In this document: positions 49,111 through 59,453 of the stretch, one piece after another | Position numbering within the stretch: the stretch's first letter is position 1 | How the letters are laid out: each line of letters opens with the position of its first letter | Notes under the pieces: model-generated | What the model was told of the DNA's origin: nothing | Database searches by the model: none | The model's input: the letters and a program-made list of their open reading frames with translations, nothing else | NCBI GenBank assembly: GCA_006503535.1 | Contig: QYRS01000006.1 | Location: forward strand, 868,001 to 932,000 | DNA length: 64,000 bases | DNA from: Arthrinium phaeospermum | Taxonomy: Eukaryota > Ascomycota > Sordariomycetes > Amphisphaeriales > Apiosporaceae | Direction of reading: 5' to 3' | Program-made: the position numbers and the translations under genes

Positions 49111-52050
49111 CTACTTCTTATTCTTCTTGACTTCCTTCCGATGCGCCCGAATCTCAGATGCAACATCTAGTCTCCTGCTACCAATCCAATCTTTCATCCC
49201 CGTCTTGAAGTGATTTTCCAACACAGTTCGGCTGTAGAATTTCTCGGTAGCCTCTTCATATTCTGGCAGTGGAAGGTTCTTCAGGCGTAAAAGGACCAGT
49301 ACGTCTCCGGTATTGCGCTGTTCCTTCATGGAACCAAAGAAATTAAAGACAATGCTGTTGTCTAAATCGACATGCTTACTGAAACTGAGCGCTTTCAGGT
49401 CTTCCTGTTCCCCCTTCATAACATACGGTCCGTTCTTTGCGGCCCACCTTCTGAACGATTTTCTTGCATCTAGATATGAACCGAGTGGCAGTATGGCGCC
49501 TCTACTTTCCCTTTCCCCGCTGGAACTAGGAAACTCCACAACAAGCTGGTGCCTTTGGCTCAAACCATGGGTGTAGGCGTCGGTTTTCTCATAGGTCTCG
49601 GGATGAGTGATCTGGATCCAGCGTTTGGGGTGACGATCAAATGGGCCATAAGGAGTCCACCCCGTTTCTGGTCGATTCGGATTTGGGGAGTCCGAGCTCC
49701 AATCGAGGGTTTGAGGATGTAGTGCGAAGTGGTTAATATAGGAAAATAACAGTTTTCCCACAGGTGGGTACTGCTTCGTGTTCATTTCCGTATCAGTGGG
49801 TGAAGTAGTAGTGGATGGTACCGGATTAGTGGCTGTTGCTGTGTCAGCGGGTGGTGCTGTTTCAGCGGGTGGTGCTGTGTCAGCGGGTGGTGCTGTGTCA
49901 GTGGGTGGAGGGCCAGGACGACTAGCTCCAACTACCGCATTGATAGTCTTCATTAAAGTCCTATTGTCTTCCTCCTTTTCCAAAAGTGTCAATTTCAACT
50001 CTTGATATTTCGTTTGGAGCAGATTCAATGAATCTTCTAATTCGTCCCGCTCCTCTTCCAGTATGTCATAGTCCCTGTAGATCGATTCCTGAGCGACAAG
50101 CTCCTCCCGGAGGTTGTGAATTTCCTGAAGGAGCTCCTCCTGTCCTGGTGTCTCAACCGCAGCCTTGTTCTGTTCTTCTCTGCGCTGTAGCTCGGATTCT
50201 CTGCGCTGTAGCTCGGATTCTCTGCGCTGTAGCTCGGGCTCTCTGTGCTGTAGCTCGGATTCTCTGCGCTGTAGCTCGGGCTCTCTGCGCTGTAGCTCGG
50301 ATTCTCTGCGCTGTAGCTCGGGCTCTCTGCGCTGTAGCTCGTATTCTCTGCGCTGTAGCTCGGGCTCTCTGCGCTGTAGCTCGTGTGCGTCCGCAATGTG
50401 CTTGGTCAGTGTATTCTTCTGGCTTTCCAATGCGTCAATTTCTCCTTGACGTCGAGATTTTTCGCTGTTATGTTGCTGTTTCATTCTCTCGTTATCTTCA
50501 TTAAGCTTCCCAAGTTCGTCCGCGAGCTTTTTTCTAGCCTCTGCTTCCTTTTCGCATCGCTTCACAATATCGGCAACATCCTCGCTGGTTTTCTTTAACA
50601 ATTCGTCGAGCCCAGCGAGTTGCTGCTGCTTCTTTTGGAACAACTCGTCGACAAGCCTTCGACCCTGCTCGTCCAAAGCCTGAAGCTCCTGATACAACTT
50701 CTTGGCTTTGTTAAAGTGTTGCTCGGCCTTTTTGGCGTGTTCTTTCGACTGAGGACTATCATTGGGTAGTTTCGCAGTTTGCCAGTGTGCTTCTACCAGA
50801 GTCAAAAGGTCGCGTCCGTCGTCCACGAGATTCTCAAAAGTCCATTGGTCGTCGGTTTCTTCTTGCCCTATTTGGTTATTCAAGCTTTCCAGGTTGGATT
50901 TGGCTTTTTCGATAAGAGATTCCATCTGCTCCACTGTTTCGCCTGCTTTCTTCTCGCTGGCCAATGCTTGCTCGTCAGCTACATCAGTAGCCGGCGCCGC
51001 GCCCATGTCCACATCGCCAGGTTCCGTTCTTCCAATGCTTTGAAACTCTTCTGTTCTTTGGCCTTTGGTGCCGTGTCTTCCGTCATCATCCGAGGGAGTC
51101 CTTGAGGGTTGTCTCTTATCTCCTGTTGCAGGAGACTCCCCGCGGCTGCGCCCGGACCAAGGTGCTTTTATCGCCCCAGCCAACCGGGAAATCGCTGATG
51201 GCTGATTTGAAGCTTCCTCCGGATGTGCAGTTGGCGATGATGACGGGACCCGGATCACTGTCGATGCGGAACCGCTGCTTCCTCTGCCACGTCGCACTTC
51301 AGTATCGGGTGCCTCAGACACAGATGACGCATCTTCCTCAGGTACAGCCGCTATTGCTGCACCTTGTTTCTTCCCAGGCTCAGGTGTCGCACTGAAAGGC
51401 GGTGTATATGGCGTATCTCGTAGTCGTGGGTCTACCGACTCCGAGAAGACTCTTGGTATCACCGTCGACGTGGAAGACTCGCGACTCTGTAGAGAATCAC
51501 TTCGTCCCTCCGCGGGCCGTCCCTCCGCGGGCCGTCCCTCCGCGGGCCGTCCCTCCGCGGGCCGTTCCTCCGCGGGTTGATTCGCCGGTCCGTCATATGG
51601 GACTTCCACAGAGGGTATAGCCTGTTCTGGCACAGTCTGGGGCAGTGGCGACGTAACTGCACTATCCGGTTGCAAGATATGAGGATCATCGTCCTTGCCT
51701 AGCCACAAGTAAGATATTCCATGTTTTTTGTCCATTTCTCTGAGACGATTGGACAAGGCCATGGTTGTCCATTTTTCGAATGACCCAGGTAGGTTTCGGT
51801 TCTTGAATTCTACCTCTAGAAGTCGGGGGCTCCAACTCTCGTACTCCCGCCCTTTCCTATCCTCGTCCATCAGTTCTTGGACGTATTTAGGCTTTTTTTT
51901 CTTGGGTGCGGCGGTAATAGTTCTTAAAGTCGCATAATGCTTCAAGTGCTGCCACGGAATTGAATTGTAGAATTCCTTGCCTGGAAGCTCTTCCTCCTCA
52001 GGAGGAGGCCCCGCCCCCGACGAAGACTCAGCTCGTTCGGATTGAGACAT
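49111..52050 (-). CDS. Large coiled-coil protein with heptad tandem repeats
   Basis: Single-exon gene of 979 residues; start at the ATG at 52050 (MSQSERAES). Residues 1-110 are Lys/Glu-rich with [18 protein letters not shown] and [15 protein letters not shown], perhaps a folded domain. Then comes a disordered stretch with five PAE(G/E)R units, a long coiled coil (about residues 370-720) that includes ten heptads of the type ELQRREx, a Pro/Thr-rich linker with ADTAPP repeats, and a C-terminal domain (about 800-979) with [20 protein letters not shown] do not recognise a family. A scaffold or filament-forming role is suggested by the coiled coil. No signal peptide or membrane span. Likely lineage-specific and repeat-length variable. 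Confidence 0.65.
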   Translation of the reverse strand: MSQSERAESSSGAGPPPEEEELPGKEFYNSIPWQHLKHYATLRTITAAPKKKKPKYVQELMDEDRKGREYESWSPRLLEVEFKNRNLPGSFEKWTTMALSNRLREMDKKHGISYLWLGKDDDPHILQPDSAVTSPLPQTVPEQAIPSVEVPYDGPANQPAEERPAEGRPAEGRPAEGRPAEGRSDSLQSRESSTSTVIPRVFSESVDPRLRDTPYTPPFSATPEPGKKQGAAIAAVPEEDASSVSEAPDTEVRRGRGSSGSASTVIRVPSSSPTAHPEEASNQPSAISRLAGAIKAPWSGRSRGESPATGDKRQPSRTPSDDDGRHGTKGQRTEEFQSIGRTEPGDVDMGAAPATDVADEQALASEKKAGETVEQMESLIEKAKSNLESLNNQIGQEETDDQWTFENLVDDGRDLLTLVEAHWQTAKLPNDSPQSKEHAKKAEQHFNKAKKLYQELQALDEQGRRLVDELFQKKQQQLAGLDELLKKTSEDVADIVKRCEKEAEARKKLADELGKLNEDNERMKQQHNSEKSRRQGEIDALESQKNTLTKHIADAHELQRREPELQRREYELQRREPELQRRESELQRREPELQRRESELQHREPELQRRESELQRRESELQRREEQNKAAVETPGQEELLQEIHNLREELVAQESIYRDYDILEEERDELEDSLNLLQTKYQELKLTLLEKEEDNRTLMKTINAVVGASRPGPPPTDTAPPADTAPPAETAPPADTATATNPVPSTTTSPTDTEMNTKQYPPVGKLLFSYINHFALHPQTLDWSSDSPNPNRPETGWTPYGPFDRHPKRWIQITHPETYEKTDAYTHGLSQRHQLVVEFPSSSGERESRGAILPLGSYLDARKSFRRWAAKNGPYVMKGEQEDLKALSFSKHVDLDNSIVFNFFGSMKEQRNTGDVLVLLRLKNLPLPEYEEATEKFYSRTVLENHFKTGMKDWIGSRRLDVASEIRAHRKEVKKNKK
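49843..49908 (-). repeat. 18-bp coding repeat (Pro/Thr-rich linker)
   Basis: About 3.5 copies of an 18-bp unit encoding A-D/E-T-A-P-P within the coiled-coil gene, nearly identical between copies. Confidence 0.85.
50177..50386 (-). repeat. Ten copies of a 21-bp coding repeat (coiled-coil heptads)
   Basis: Unit TCTCTGCGCTGTAGCTCGGA plus one base (21 bp) recurs exactly every 21 bp from 50177 to 50386. On the coding strand it encodes a seven-residue ELQRRE-type heptad. Confidence 0.95.
51503..51577 (-). repeat. 15-bp coding minisatellite
   Basis: Five copies of CGTCCCTCCGCGGGC (the last with two changes), encoding [10 protein letters not shown] pentapeptides in the coiled-coil gene. Confidence 0.95.
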
Positions 52051-52333
52051 CTGGAACCTAACAAGCCACAGACAGGATGGGTGAAAGAGTGAGCGTATGA
52101 AGTTGTTGTAGAGCGAAAGGGGAGATTGGGAGGAAAGAAGCGTGTATTTATGATATAACACGGAAAGCTTCAGCCAATGGAGGGTGATTTGTATTTCTTA
52201 AAGCAGCTTTCTGTAATTGAAATGCACAATCTGGTACTAAAGAAACCGAAACCTGAAATTCATAAGCCTGGTCGCCAGCGACCATCACCAACTAGCGCCG
52301 CGTCACCCGAACAATTCCGCACGGCCACTGCGG

Positions 52334-54249
52334 TCAAACAAGGCTTCGCGACCCATTTTTGGGCCTCGGCGGAGGTGGAACCTGAACGTGCAGGGCTGGC
52401 CTCTGCCTTGCCAGCTTATTCGGCCCCTGTGCGTTGCTGGGAGCCTTGGGTAAAGATGTCGTCTTCATGGACTCGTAGAGCGGAGCCGCTGGTCTGTACG
52501 TGATCTCCGACGCCCTCCGGCCAGCGTCTCCCTCGGGACGCAGAGACGCGGTCACCTCGGGTAGAAAGTCGATCTCGACGAAACTGATGGACCGCTGCTC
52601 CAGATGGTGAGACAGAATGTGATCCCGAAGCCGCCGGGAGAACCCGGGAGAGCCTGCGACTGTGCCATAGTCAGTGCAATGTAGCGCGGGCCAGTATTGA
52701 TCGTACTTACCGACGAACACACTACCGCCCGCAGAGAGAGATTCACGATCGACCAAGTGGGCAATGCTCTCGTTGACTCCCCAGGGGGGGCAAGGTAGGG
52801 CATTCCAGAGCTTCGAGGTAGGCAGTACTAGCTCGCCCGACTGCTTTGGGTGAAACATCTTGGCATCGACCATGGCCTTGCTCCTGTCGTCAGTGGAAAG
52901 CGCAGAAATCTGGAGGGGAGAGCTTACCTTGCCCGTATGCGAGTCCAGGGTCTGGAGAGTATCCAGTTCCTCTTGGTACCATTTCATTTGGGCGCTGCTG
53001 TCCATGCTCCACACCAGGTTGACCTTCCTTGTTCTAAGGCCATACAAGGGCTCTTGAGGCGTCAAAACGCTGCTGTTGTCTCTTGGGGGACTTGTATCGT
53101 CCCTTTTGGGTTTACTGCCGATGCTCTCGTTATGTTTCCGGCGGCGCACAATGTCCAGGGCGTACGGCAGGATGCCGGCCAGGGCGACGCCCTCGGCAGC
53201 CAAGGTAACCGTCTCGAAACGCTCCAGGCGGAGATTGCATCCATGCGGACCCTGCAGGACCAGCCGTTTGATGTGTTCCACTTTCGGTAGGTAACGGGAC
53301 TCGCGAAGTATAAAGTAAAGCTCCTTGGTTCCTTCACCATGAGACGGCGTCCAGAAGTACGCATTGACTTGCCATGCGCACAGTGTGTAGCGCAAGGGCG
53401 CGTCGGGGAAGTAGATGCTGAAAAGGAGACCGGGACGTGCCGGTATGCTATGTTGCAGCCTGACTTTCAAGCGAATCATACCATTGATCCTCGTGGCCTC
53501 GATGTCCCTGCTGTAGCGGAAGAGTCGCAGCCGCCACACCAAGGAACAGGCCCAAACGGCCGCTGCTACGAATACGGCGACCTGTTTCGCCGCTTCCTGG
53601 AATACCAGGTGCCAAAATAGCACAACCAAGACGCCAAGAGCCAGAAGTAGATGGAGGTACGCTTTGTAGTTCGGGACATTGCGGAGTGCCAGCGGGGAGA
53701 GGAGCAAGATGCCGAAGAGAGCCACAACCTGATATCACTGTCAGCATATACTTCAGTCCTTCGTTTTGTCAGCGTGGAGCTTACAATCCAGCCTGAAGAG
53801 CCTTGATCAGGGGCAGCCTTGGGCTGGAAATAGAGAATGATGATGCCGTGAAGGAGGCCTTGCGCGGTGACGGTGAAGCCGATGCAGTAGTGCCAGAACC
53901 AATAGGTATGCGATGACACGTCGGCGGCATTCACAAACGGACTTACACGCCCGCCTAGAAACAACGGTATGAGGTTCACCGTCGATAGCAGGGCGGCTCG
54001 CTGCTCCAGGTCTCTATAGCTCTGGAGGAACAGCGCCAAGGCGAAGGTGTTGAGGGCCATGTAGAGAAAGAGCTGCAGGAAATGGAGCCGAGTCAGCTTC
54101 CAGGCCAGTATAGGGTAGACAAGATGCCGCTTGAGCCATCGATCCACCCAGGGCCACGCCTTCCGTATGTGAGGCACTACGAGCACAACGGCACTGATGA
54201 CACCCAGAATGATGGCGTACCAGCCTACAAGCGATACGAGGACTGCCAT
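52334..54249 (-). CDS. Ferric-reductase-like transmembrane protein (NOX/FRE superfamily), divergent
   Basis: Three exons, 53785-54249, 52711-53728 and 52334-52659, give about 602 residues; an extra in-frame 51-bp intron at 52877-52927 is possible. About six membrane spans carry heme-ligand-type histidines: FWHYCIGFTVTAQGLLHG and YLHLLLALGVLVVLFWH. A flavoreductase-like C-terminus follows, with LQGPHGCNLRLERFETVTLA and the end motif VAGSPGFSRRLRDHI (the GPPGF motif of FRE proteins is changed to GSPGF). The canonical FAD-binding HPFT/HPxS is not evident, and the NADPH glycine motif AxGxG is AAEGVA. So it is FRE-like but may not reduce iron in the normal way. Plasma or endomembrane location expected. 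Confidence 0.75.
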
Positions 54250-54621
54250 GCTACAGGTGTCGAGTGCGTTAATTGGGCAGCCGCTCGAGCTGGCTGGAGA
54301 TTCCAGGTAGAAGAAGCTCGCGGGGTAGCTAATTGAATGCCGAATTCAGCTACACGGTTCCAGCAAACGGAAATAACGCCCAAGCACTGCCGCGCGCATG
54401 TTGGTTTCACTCCGGGGACGCGCGTACTTTTGGCGCCCGGGATTGGCGCGCGCGTGGGGTAAGGTACCTCCCTCCCTGTCTGGGACAGGACACTAATGCA
54501 AAGCAAGTCGGTAGATATAAATATCCATTCGTCCCCTAGCAAGGACAAAACTTTGCTTCACCAACAAGTCCCTGCATACACTTCTTCATCTGAACACCAC
54601 ACCTGCTAGTACATTCCCAAC
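54250..54621. promoter_or_regulatory. Divergent promoter with TATA box
   Basis: Between the FRE-like gene (minus) and the MADS-like gene (plus). TATAAATA at 54516-54523 lies about 100 bp before the ATG at 54622. GGCGCCCGGGATTGGCGCGCG around 54433 is GC-rich. Confidence 0.5.
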
Positions 54622-55224
54622 ATGGCTGCCACCGCTCGAAACTTTATGAACCGCCGCAATGGCGTTATGAAGAAGGCGAATACGCTTTATCGTATTCACG
54701 GAGCTCGCACCGCAGTCTTGATTGAAATGAACAGCACTCTATATTGCTATCGCTCTCACCAAGACTGGCCCCCCCTGAACATGGACGTGGATCCTGCCAA
54801 CTGCTTTACATCTGACAATTTCGAGACGGTGGCCGACAGGACCGTTCCCGAAGCGGAATTCACGCTAGACTCCCTCCTCCGGCCCTGCGGGCTCTCCATT
54901 TCCGATGACAGCTCCTTGACCGCGCTGGGTTCTTCGACGTCCTCCTCCACGATCCCTTCGGCCGCGTCGTCCGTCCGTAGCTCTTTCAATGCTAGTTTGG
55001 CCAACCTGCCTTCGGGTCTGTTCGGGCCCACGTTGCTCTCGGAAAGTCCCGCGCCCATCGACCCGGCCTTGGGGCATTGTGCCCAGGCCTTGGGCGACGG
55101 AGAAGCCCCGTCGACTCTGGCCTCGGAAGAGCACGCTCCGCCGGAAAAGCGGAGGCGCATTGGCGCAAGGCCCACGCCTGTTATCACTCGTGCCCAGAAG
55201 CGCAAGCGCTATTTCGACCAGTGA
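54622..55224 (+). CDS. Small MADS-box-like protein
   Basis: Single-exon gene, 200 residues, with TATA box and Kozak-like start (ACATGGCTGCC). Residues about 7-46 resemble a MADS/SRF DNA-binding domain: RNFMNRRNGVMKKANTLYRI mirrors the RxTFxKRKNGLxKKAxEL core, and ARTAVLIEMNSTLYCY mirrors the AxVALIxFSSxGKLxxY strand. The first ~10 residues of a normal MADS box (GRGKI) are missing. The rest is Ser/Pro-rich, disordered and ends in basic clusters (EKRRRIG and QKRKRYF), likely nuclear signals. Not Mcm1 or Rlm1; probably a lineage-specific, reduced MADS-like regulator. DNA binding is an inference. Confidence 0.62.
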   Translation: MAATARNFMNRRNGVMKKANTLYRIHGARTAVLIEMNSTLYCYRSHQDWPPLNMDVDPANCFTSDNFETVADRTVPEAEFTLDSLLRPCGLSISDDSSLTALGSSTSSSTIPSAASSVRSSFNASLANLPSGLFGPTLLSESPAPIDPALGHCAQALGDGEAPSTLASEEHAPPEKRRRIGARPTPVITRAQKRKRYFDQ

Positions 55225-55595
55225 GGAAAGCCCATAGCAGGCGGGGGGTACAAGGCGTTCATCATGAAAATTCGGAGCAGGTCTCCAATGGGTTGCTTCT
55301 ATTAGCTGTAGCTATCCAAAAGAATCAGAATATACGTCTTCTCATAACTATGGCATATGGCATCTGATGTACCCGCCCTGGCTTTCACATAGTGCTTAGC
55401 TGTTCGGATAGTGTCACGAGACACAAGATGGCCTATAAAAGTATGCATTCCAGCAGGCCACGAAGTCCCCATCCCAGGGCCTAAAGATATCATCAGGTCT
55501 TATCGTAATACTTTATCCCCTAGATAATATTATTTTAAGGTAACATATTCGATTAAATAAGGCGTTTAATCGAAATAGAATTGTAATTTTCCTAT
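55225..55595. other. Convergent intergenic region, AT-rich at its right end
   Basis: 3' flanks of the MADS-like gene and the patatin-like gene. 55500-55600 is AT-rich. No gene seen. Confidence 0.4.
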
Positions 55596-58056
55596 TTATC
55601 TAATGATGCGATTAATAGTTACTAACAGCTCTTGCAGCTTATTAATCTCGGTGACGACCCTTGACCCTGATACACCCTGTTCTTGATCCTTGGCTTCATC
55701 AAGGCTCTCCAACGTAGTCGCCGAGGTAAGACTTGGCACATCCATTGACGTATCACACTCTTTCCCCACCTCGTCTTCTGTCCCGTACTCGGATTCGTCA
55801 ACAGGCGAAGGCGGCTGTGATGCTTCCACCATCACGTCACTTGCCTTACATGGCGAATTAGCGATGTTTTCGATATCATCTGACTGTGTGATGTTCCCCA
55901 GCGCCACGCGAAGCTCGGAGCCAGGCTGAACTGTGTCAACGGCAAAGCGTCGGCTGAACTGCTGCCCTGTGTTACGCATGGACATGGCATCCTCGTTGCA
56001 AAAGGACAATTGCCTGGTCAAGTGTCCATTGACGTAGCAGTACAGCTGGGCGTCTCGCTCGCGCAAGGTCCGTAGCAGACTGGCCAGGTGGGGACCACAC
56101 TCCAACCGGCAGTGGATGCAGATCATGTACCCCACACAGTTTGACGTGACACTAGTGTAGAACAGCGCTGCCACGAGCTTTGCGACTATCGTCAGCACAT
56201 CGCTCTTTTCTCCATCTCCATAGATCTCAAGATCTGGCCAGAAATCTTTGCAGAGATCGGCAATAGCCGTGCCCGTAGGGCGTCCCCTGAACAGGGCGTT
56301 AGCCGGACAAAGTGAGAACGTAAGACGGCCAGTACCCACCGCAGCTTCTCGCTCTTCGAACTCCAGCTTGTGGAGATCTTGTCCTTGTCTATGATAGCGA
56401 CTTGAAGACTTCCCGGGTATCGCGCACCGACATCCAAGCTCCGGTGTCGCGATAAAGACCTCGATACCATACCTAGTTTGGACGCATGCTTCGCGATGAC
56501 CCGTTTTGGTTCCATGTCCCTACAAAACATGTCCTCGACAGCAAAGCGTGCTGGTACGTGTTAGCTCATGACAGAGTTGCGCACGAAGTGATCGTACCCT
56601 CGTCGATCCCGACAAAAAGATCCACATATTCATGTATAGGCCCGAACAGCCGGCTTCTGATATCACGGAGAAGAGACAGGCCTCGAGTCACGGTATCGGC
56701 TTTGATCAGAAGGACTCGAGCCCGTGCGGCAGGCGGCTGCAGTACTTGCTTCCGTGTGTTTAGCTCTTGGCAGAACGGACAGGTTGCCAGTTCAGCGTCT
56801 GTACCCTCGACCTTGCCGATAGACGCCACACACGCGCCACACAACACGTGCTCGCAAGAAAGGACGTGGATGGGCGGTCGGATCAGACAGGAGAAGCAGA
56901 CCTTGACACCGGTCGGTAGCGAATGATGTCGCAGCTGGCCGAGATGTGTGGAAAGGGGCGGGTCGCCTAAGATCTGGCTTCGCCTCACAGATCGACGATA
57001 CTCGGAGCGCACTCGCCACATGATATCCTTTTTCTTGGAGCCAAGAGCTTTTTCGAGAACATCGACACATACTTTGTTAAACGTCTCATCAAGACTGTAA
57101 CCTGAAGGAAGATATGATCAGTATGGCGATGAAACCCTGGAACACATAAGGATATAGCTTACTCTTCACATAGCAAGCTGTCGCATAGCCCAGACAGGAG
57201 GCCAACAGAGGCGCCGGATCTGATCGAGTCTTCTTGGCTACGTCTAGGAACTGGCGGATGTAACGTGGGCTGCTCTCCGGAAGCTGGGGCCGAGACGAAG
57301 GCCCCACGTGCTCGGACTCTTGGGTGCTGCTCTTGAAGTCAAGCAACATCAGGTCGAAGGTGATATTCGAGATTGGTCGTTGTACCTCGCCTGCGTCAGG
57401 TGCCATTGCTTGACCTAGGCCATCTGTGGGCAGTATCTCTATGCTTTGGAACCATGCGTCTCTGATGGATGAGACCTCGGCAAAGGAATATGGCCGTTCC
57501 GGGCTCGCTCGTCGTAGCCGGGACAGGATCTCGATGTTGATATAGCGACGCAGGTCACGGCCGCTGTGCACGGGGGACTTTTGCGCCAAGACCAATCGGG
57601 GTGAGTCGGTGGTCCGGTCATCCATCGACAACTCGACCCATTCGGCAATCATCTCAGCTGTGTGGCTCACACCCCCAGATCATCCGCGAAAAGGATGACA
57701 GTCGACGCGAGATGCCGCACAAAGCGAGCCACGAACTTGGCCAGGCCACCGTGGCTCAGGTGGTGGAGTTTGGTGTCTTGGCGTAGTGGGCCCCCTTGCA
57801 GGCGCTTCGGCTTCTTATGGCGACCAATATGGTAGTCAACAATGGTGCGCGCACCCCATGGATACAAGGAAAATGTACTATGCTCTGGCGTTGCCGCGCC
57901 ACATAAGCTTGAGAGATACTGGGACTTAGATGTGCTGCCAATACACAGCAGCAGCTGAGAAGACTGGCCGAGACTTTTGGCGGCATTCTCCACCAAGTAC
58001 AGCCCGGGAAAGCCCGGAGCAGGGGAACAAAACTCGAGCCAAAGTTGCGGTTCCAT
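55596..58056 (-). CDS. RING-finger/patatin-like protein, degenerate phospholipase domain, apparent frameshift
   Basis: Four exons: 57163-58056, 56598-57101, 56340-56550 and 55596-56286; intron phases agree. The N-terminus matches a group of fungal patatin proteins (LFADDLG then EMIAEWVEL). A RING-type finger follows: CFSCLIRPPIHVLSCEHVLC then CATC-like CPFC. Next comes a patatin-like start (VLLIKADTVTRGLSLLRDI, EYVDLFVGID), but the GGGxRG oxyanion loop is altered and the GxSxG nucleophile site is lost across the 47-bp intron at 56551-56597. The DGG aspartate region is also missing, so lipase activity is unlikely. In exon 1 the frame slips at the C5 run at 57672-57676; one more base would join it, giving about 766 residues. 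Either a pseudoenzyme or a decaying gene. Confidence 0.65.
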
Positions 58057-58563
58057 AGCGAAGTGGCCAGCTTCAATGAGCGGGCGCCCTGCATGGTTCC
58101 ATTTAAGGTCGTTCTATCAGGGCAATATCTTGTTTTCTGGAAGCTCAATCTTATATCACGTTTACGAAAACCGGCTGAGCAAACAGAGCAGATGCGTTGC
58201 GTGGCTGCTTCATAATCCTGGCCATAATTAGCAGCCAAGCGCGCGGTGACCCCAAGACTGGTAGCATTGCTCAAGACCCCTTGCAGAGGATCTAATTATA
58301 GCCCAAGTAGGTAGGCAAACAAACCAAGTGCCAAGATTACTGAAATAGGCTATGGTGGAGCCTGCCACGAACTAGCGTCATCGGCTAATTATGGAACTGC
58401 CAAATACGGAAGCTAAAGTACCTAGGTACATATCCGCGGGGAGAATACATACACTCAAACCCAAAAGAGGAAAGTCGCACTGGTAACCCAACGTCATCCC
58501 TTGCCCCTTACAGCGTCGGCAGCCAGGCCATGCTGAATAAGCAACTCAAACGGCAGTCCGTGC
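58057..58563. other. Intergenic, no supported gene
   Basis: Upstream of the patatin-like gene. A minus-strand frame reaching to 58274 overlaps its 5' end in another frame and is not supported. Confidence 0.4.
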
Positions 58564-59144
58564 TTACACGCCATCGCATCGAAGCAGGTCTTTCATCATC
58601 TCCTCAAATTCGCTCTTCTCCGGTACTTCTGGTGTAGTCTCCACGAAGCTGGTCATGCGACGCTTGGGCGGCGGCGGCGGCGTCTCGAATTCAAGGACTC
58701 GCTTCTGAACTACAGTCAATGGAGGATATACCAAGTGCTGCAACCCTGAGCGCGACCTACCATGTTCCGAATCAGATGGCCGGACTCTTCAAGGTCTTCA
58801 TATTTTCGCTGCAGAGCCAGCTGCTGGTATGCGTCTTCGTAATTCCGGATGATATCTTGCTTTCTAGTATCATGGTCACTCTCCAGCTCCTCCTCGCGTC
58901 TGGTTATGGTCTCGATTCTTAGCTCGACCGCTGAGACATTCGCCCGGAGTTCCTCGAGCTGTTCCTCGAGCTGGCATTTCTCCTGTCTAGGTGAGTCCAG
59001 AAGAGCGGCAAATTCGCAGTCGACTTGGTGTAGCTCTGCAGCGACAGCAGCACATTTCGAGTCGTCGGCATAGTCCCGCGACTCTGATCTATGGTCCTGC
59101 TCCTCGAGGAATTGCGAGAGGAGTTCCCTGATGACGTTGCACAT
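58564..59144 (-). CDS. Small coiled-coil hypothetical protein
   Basis: Two exons, 58757-59144 and 58564-58709, with a 47-bp intron, give about 177 residues. A GTAGGT donor 4 bp upstream is a rival, but it shifts the second exon into a short Arg-rich frame; the chosen junction yields KRVLEFETPPPPPKRRMTS and then an acidic helix SEFEEMMKDLLRCDGV. The first exon is almost all coiled coil (residues about 40-115, QEKCQLEEQLEELRANVSAV). No known domain. The basic-proline patch may be a nuclear signal. It is divergent from the DUF3723 gene with a 309-bp spacer. Function unknown. Confidence 0.6.
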
Positions 59145-59453
59145 TGTCTCAACTGGCTCGTGCTTAGGGAATTGCCTGCATGGTGTGCTGGTGCACTAAT
59201 GGCAGAGGTTGGGTCCCTTTTAAGCCGCAGGCGCTATTCCCAAAAACGAAATTTCGAAAGCGATTACCGTATCAGGAAAGATACTTTCCAGAACTCGAAA
59301 AGCCACATTGCCTATTCAGGCCGTCTGCATATATAACCCCTTTAGCAGTTCCCTTCAAATGACTTACTACTGATTTCTTTCCCACAATCCTCCAGTGTAG
59401 TATCACGACATAGCTTGTGAAGTACAGTTTTACATACAGTCGATCTTGTCACC
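59145..59453. promoter_or_regulatory. Divergent promoter
   Basis: Spacer between the coiled-coil gene and the DUF3723 gene. A TATATAA element lies at 59329-59335, roughly 120 bp before the ATG at 59454. Confidence 0.45.

Noticed and set aside
50177..50386. CRISPR-like regular repeat
   Set aside because: Repeats are contiguous without spacers and encode heptads in a eukaryotic gene.
52877..52927. Additional 51-bp intron in the FRE-like gene
   Set aside because: Donor is good (GTAAGC) but the in-frame acceptor is a weak AAG; left as an alternative.
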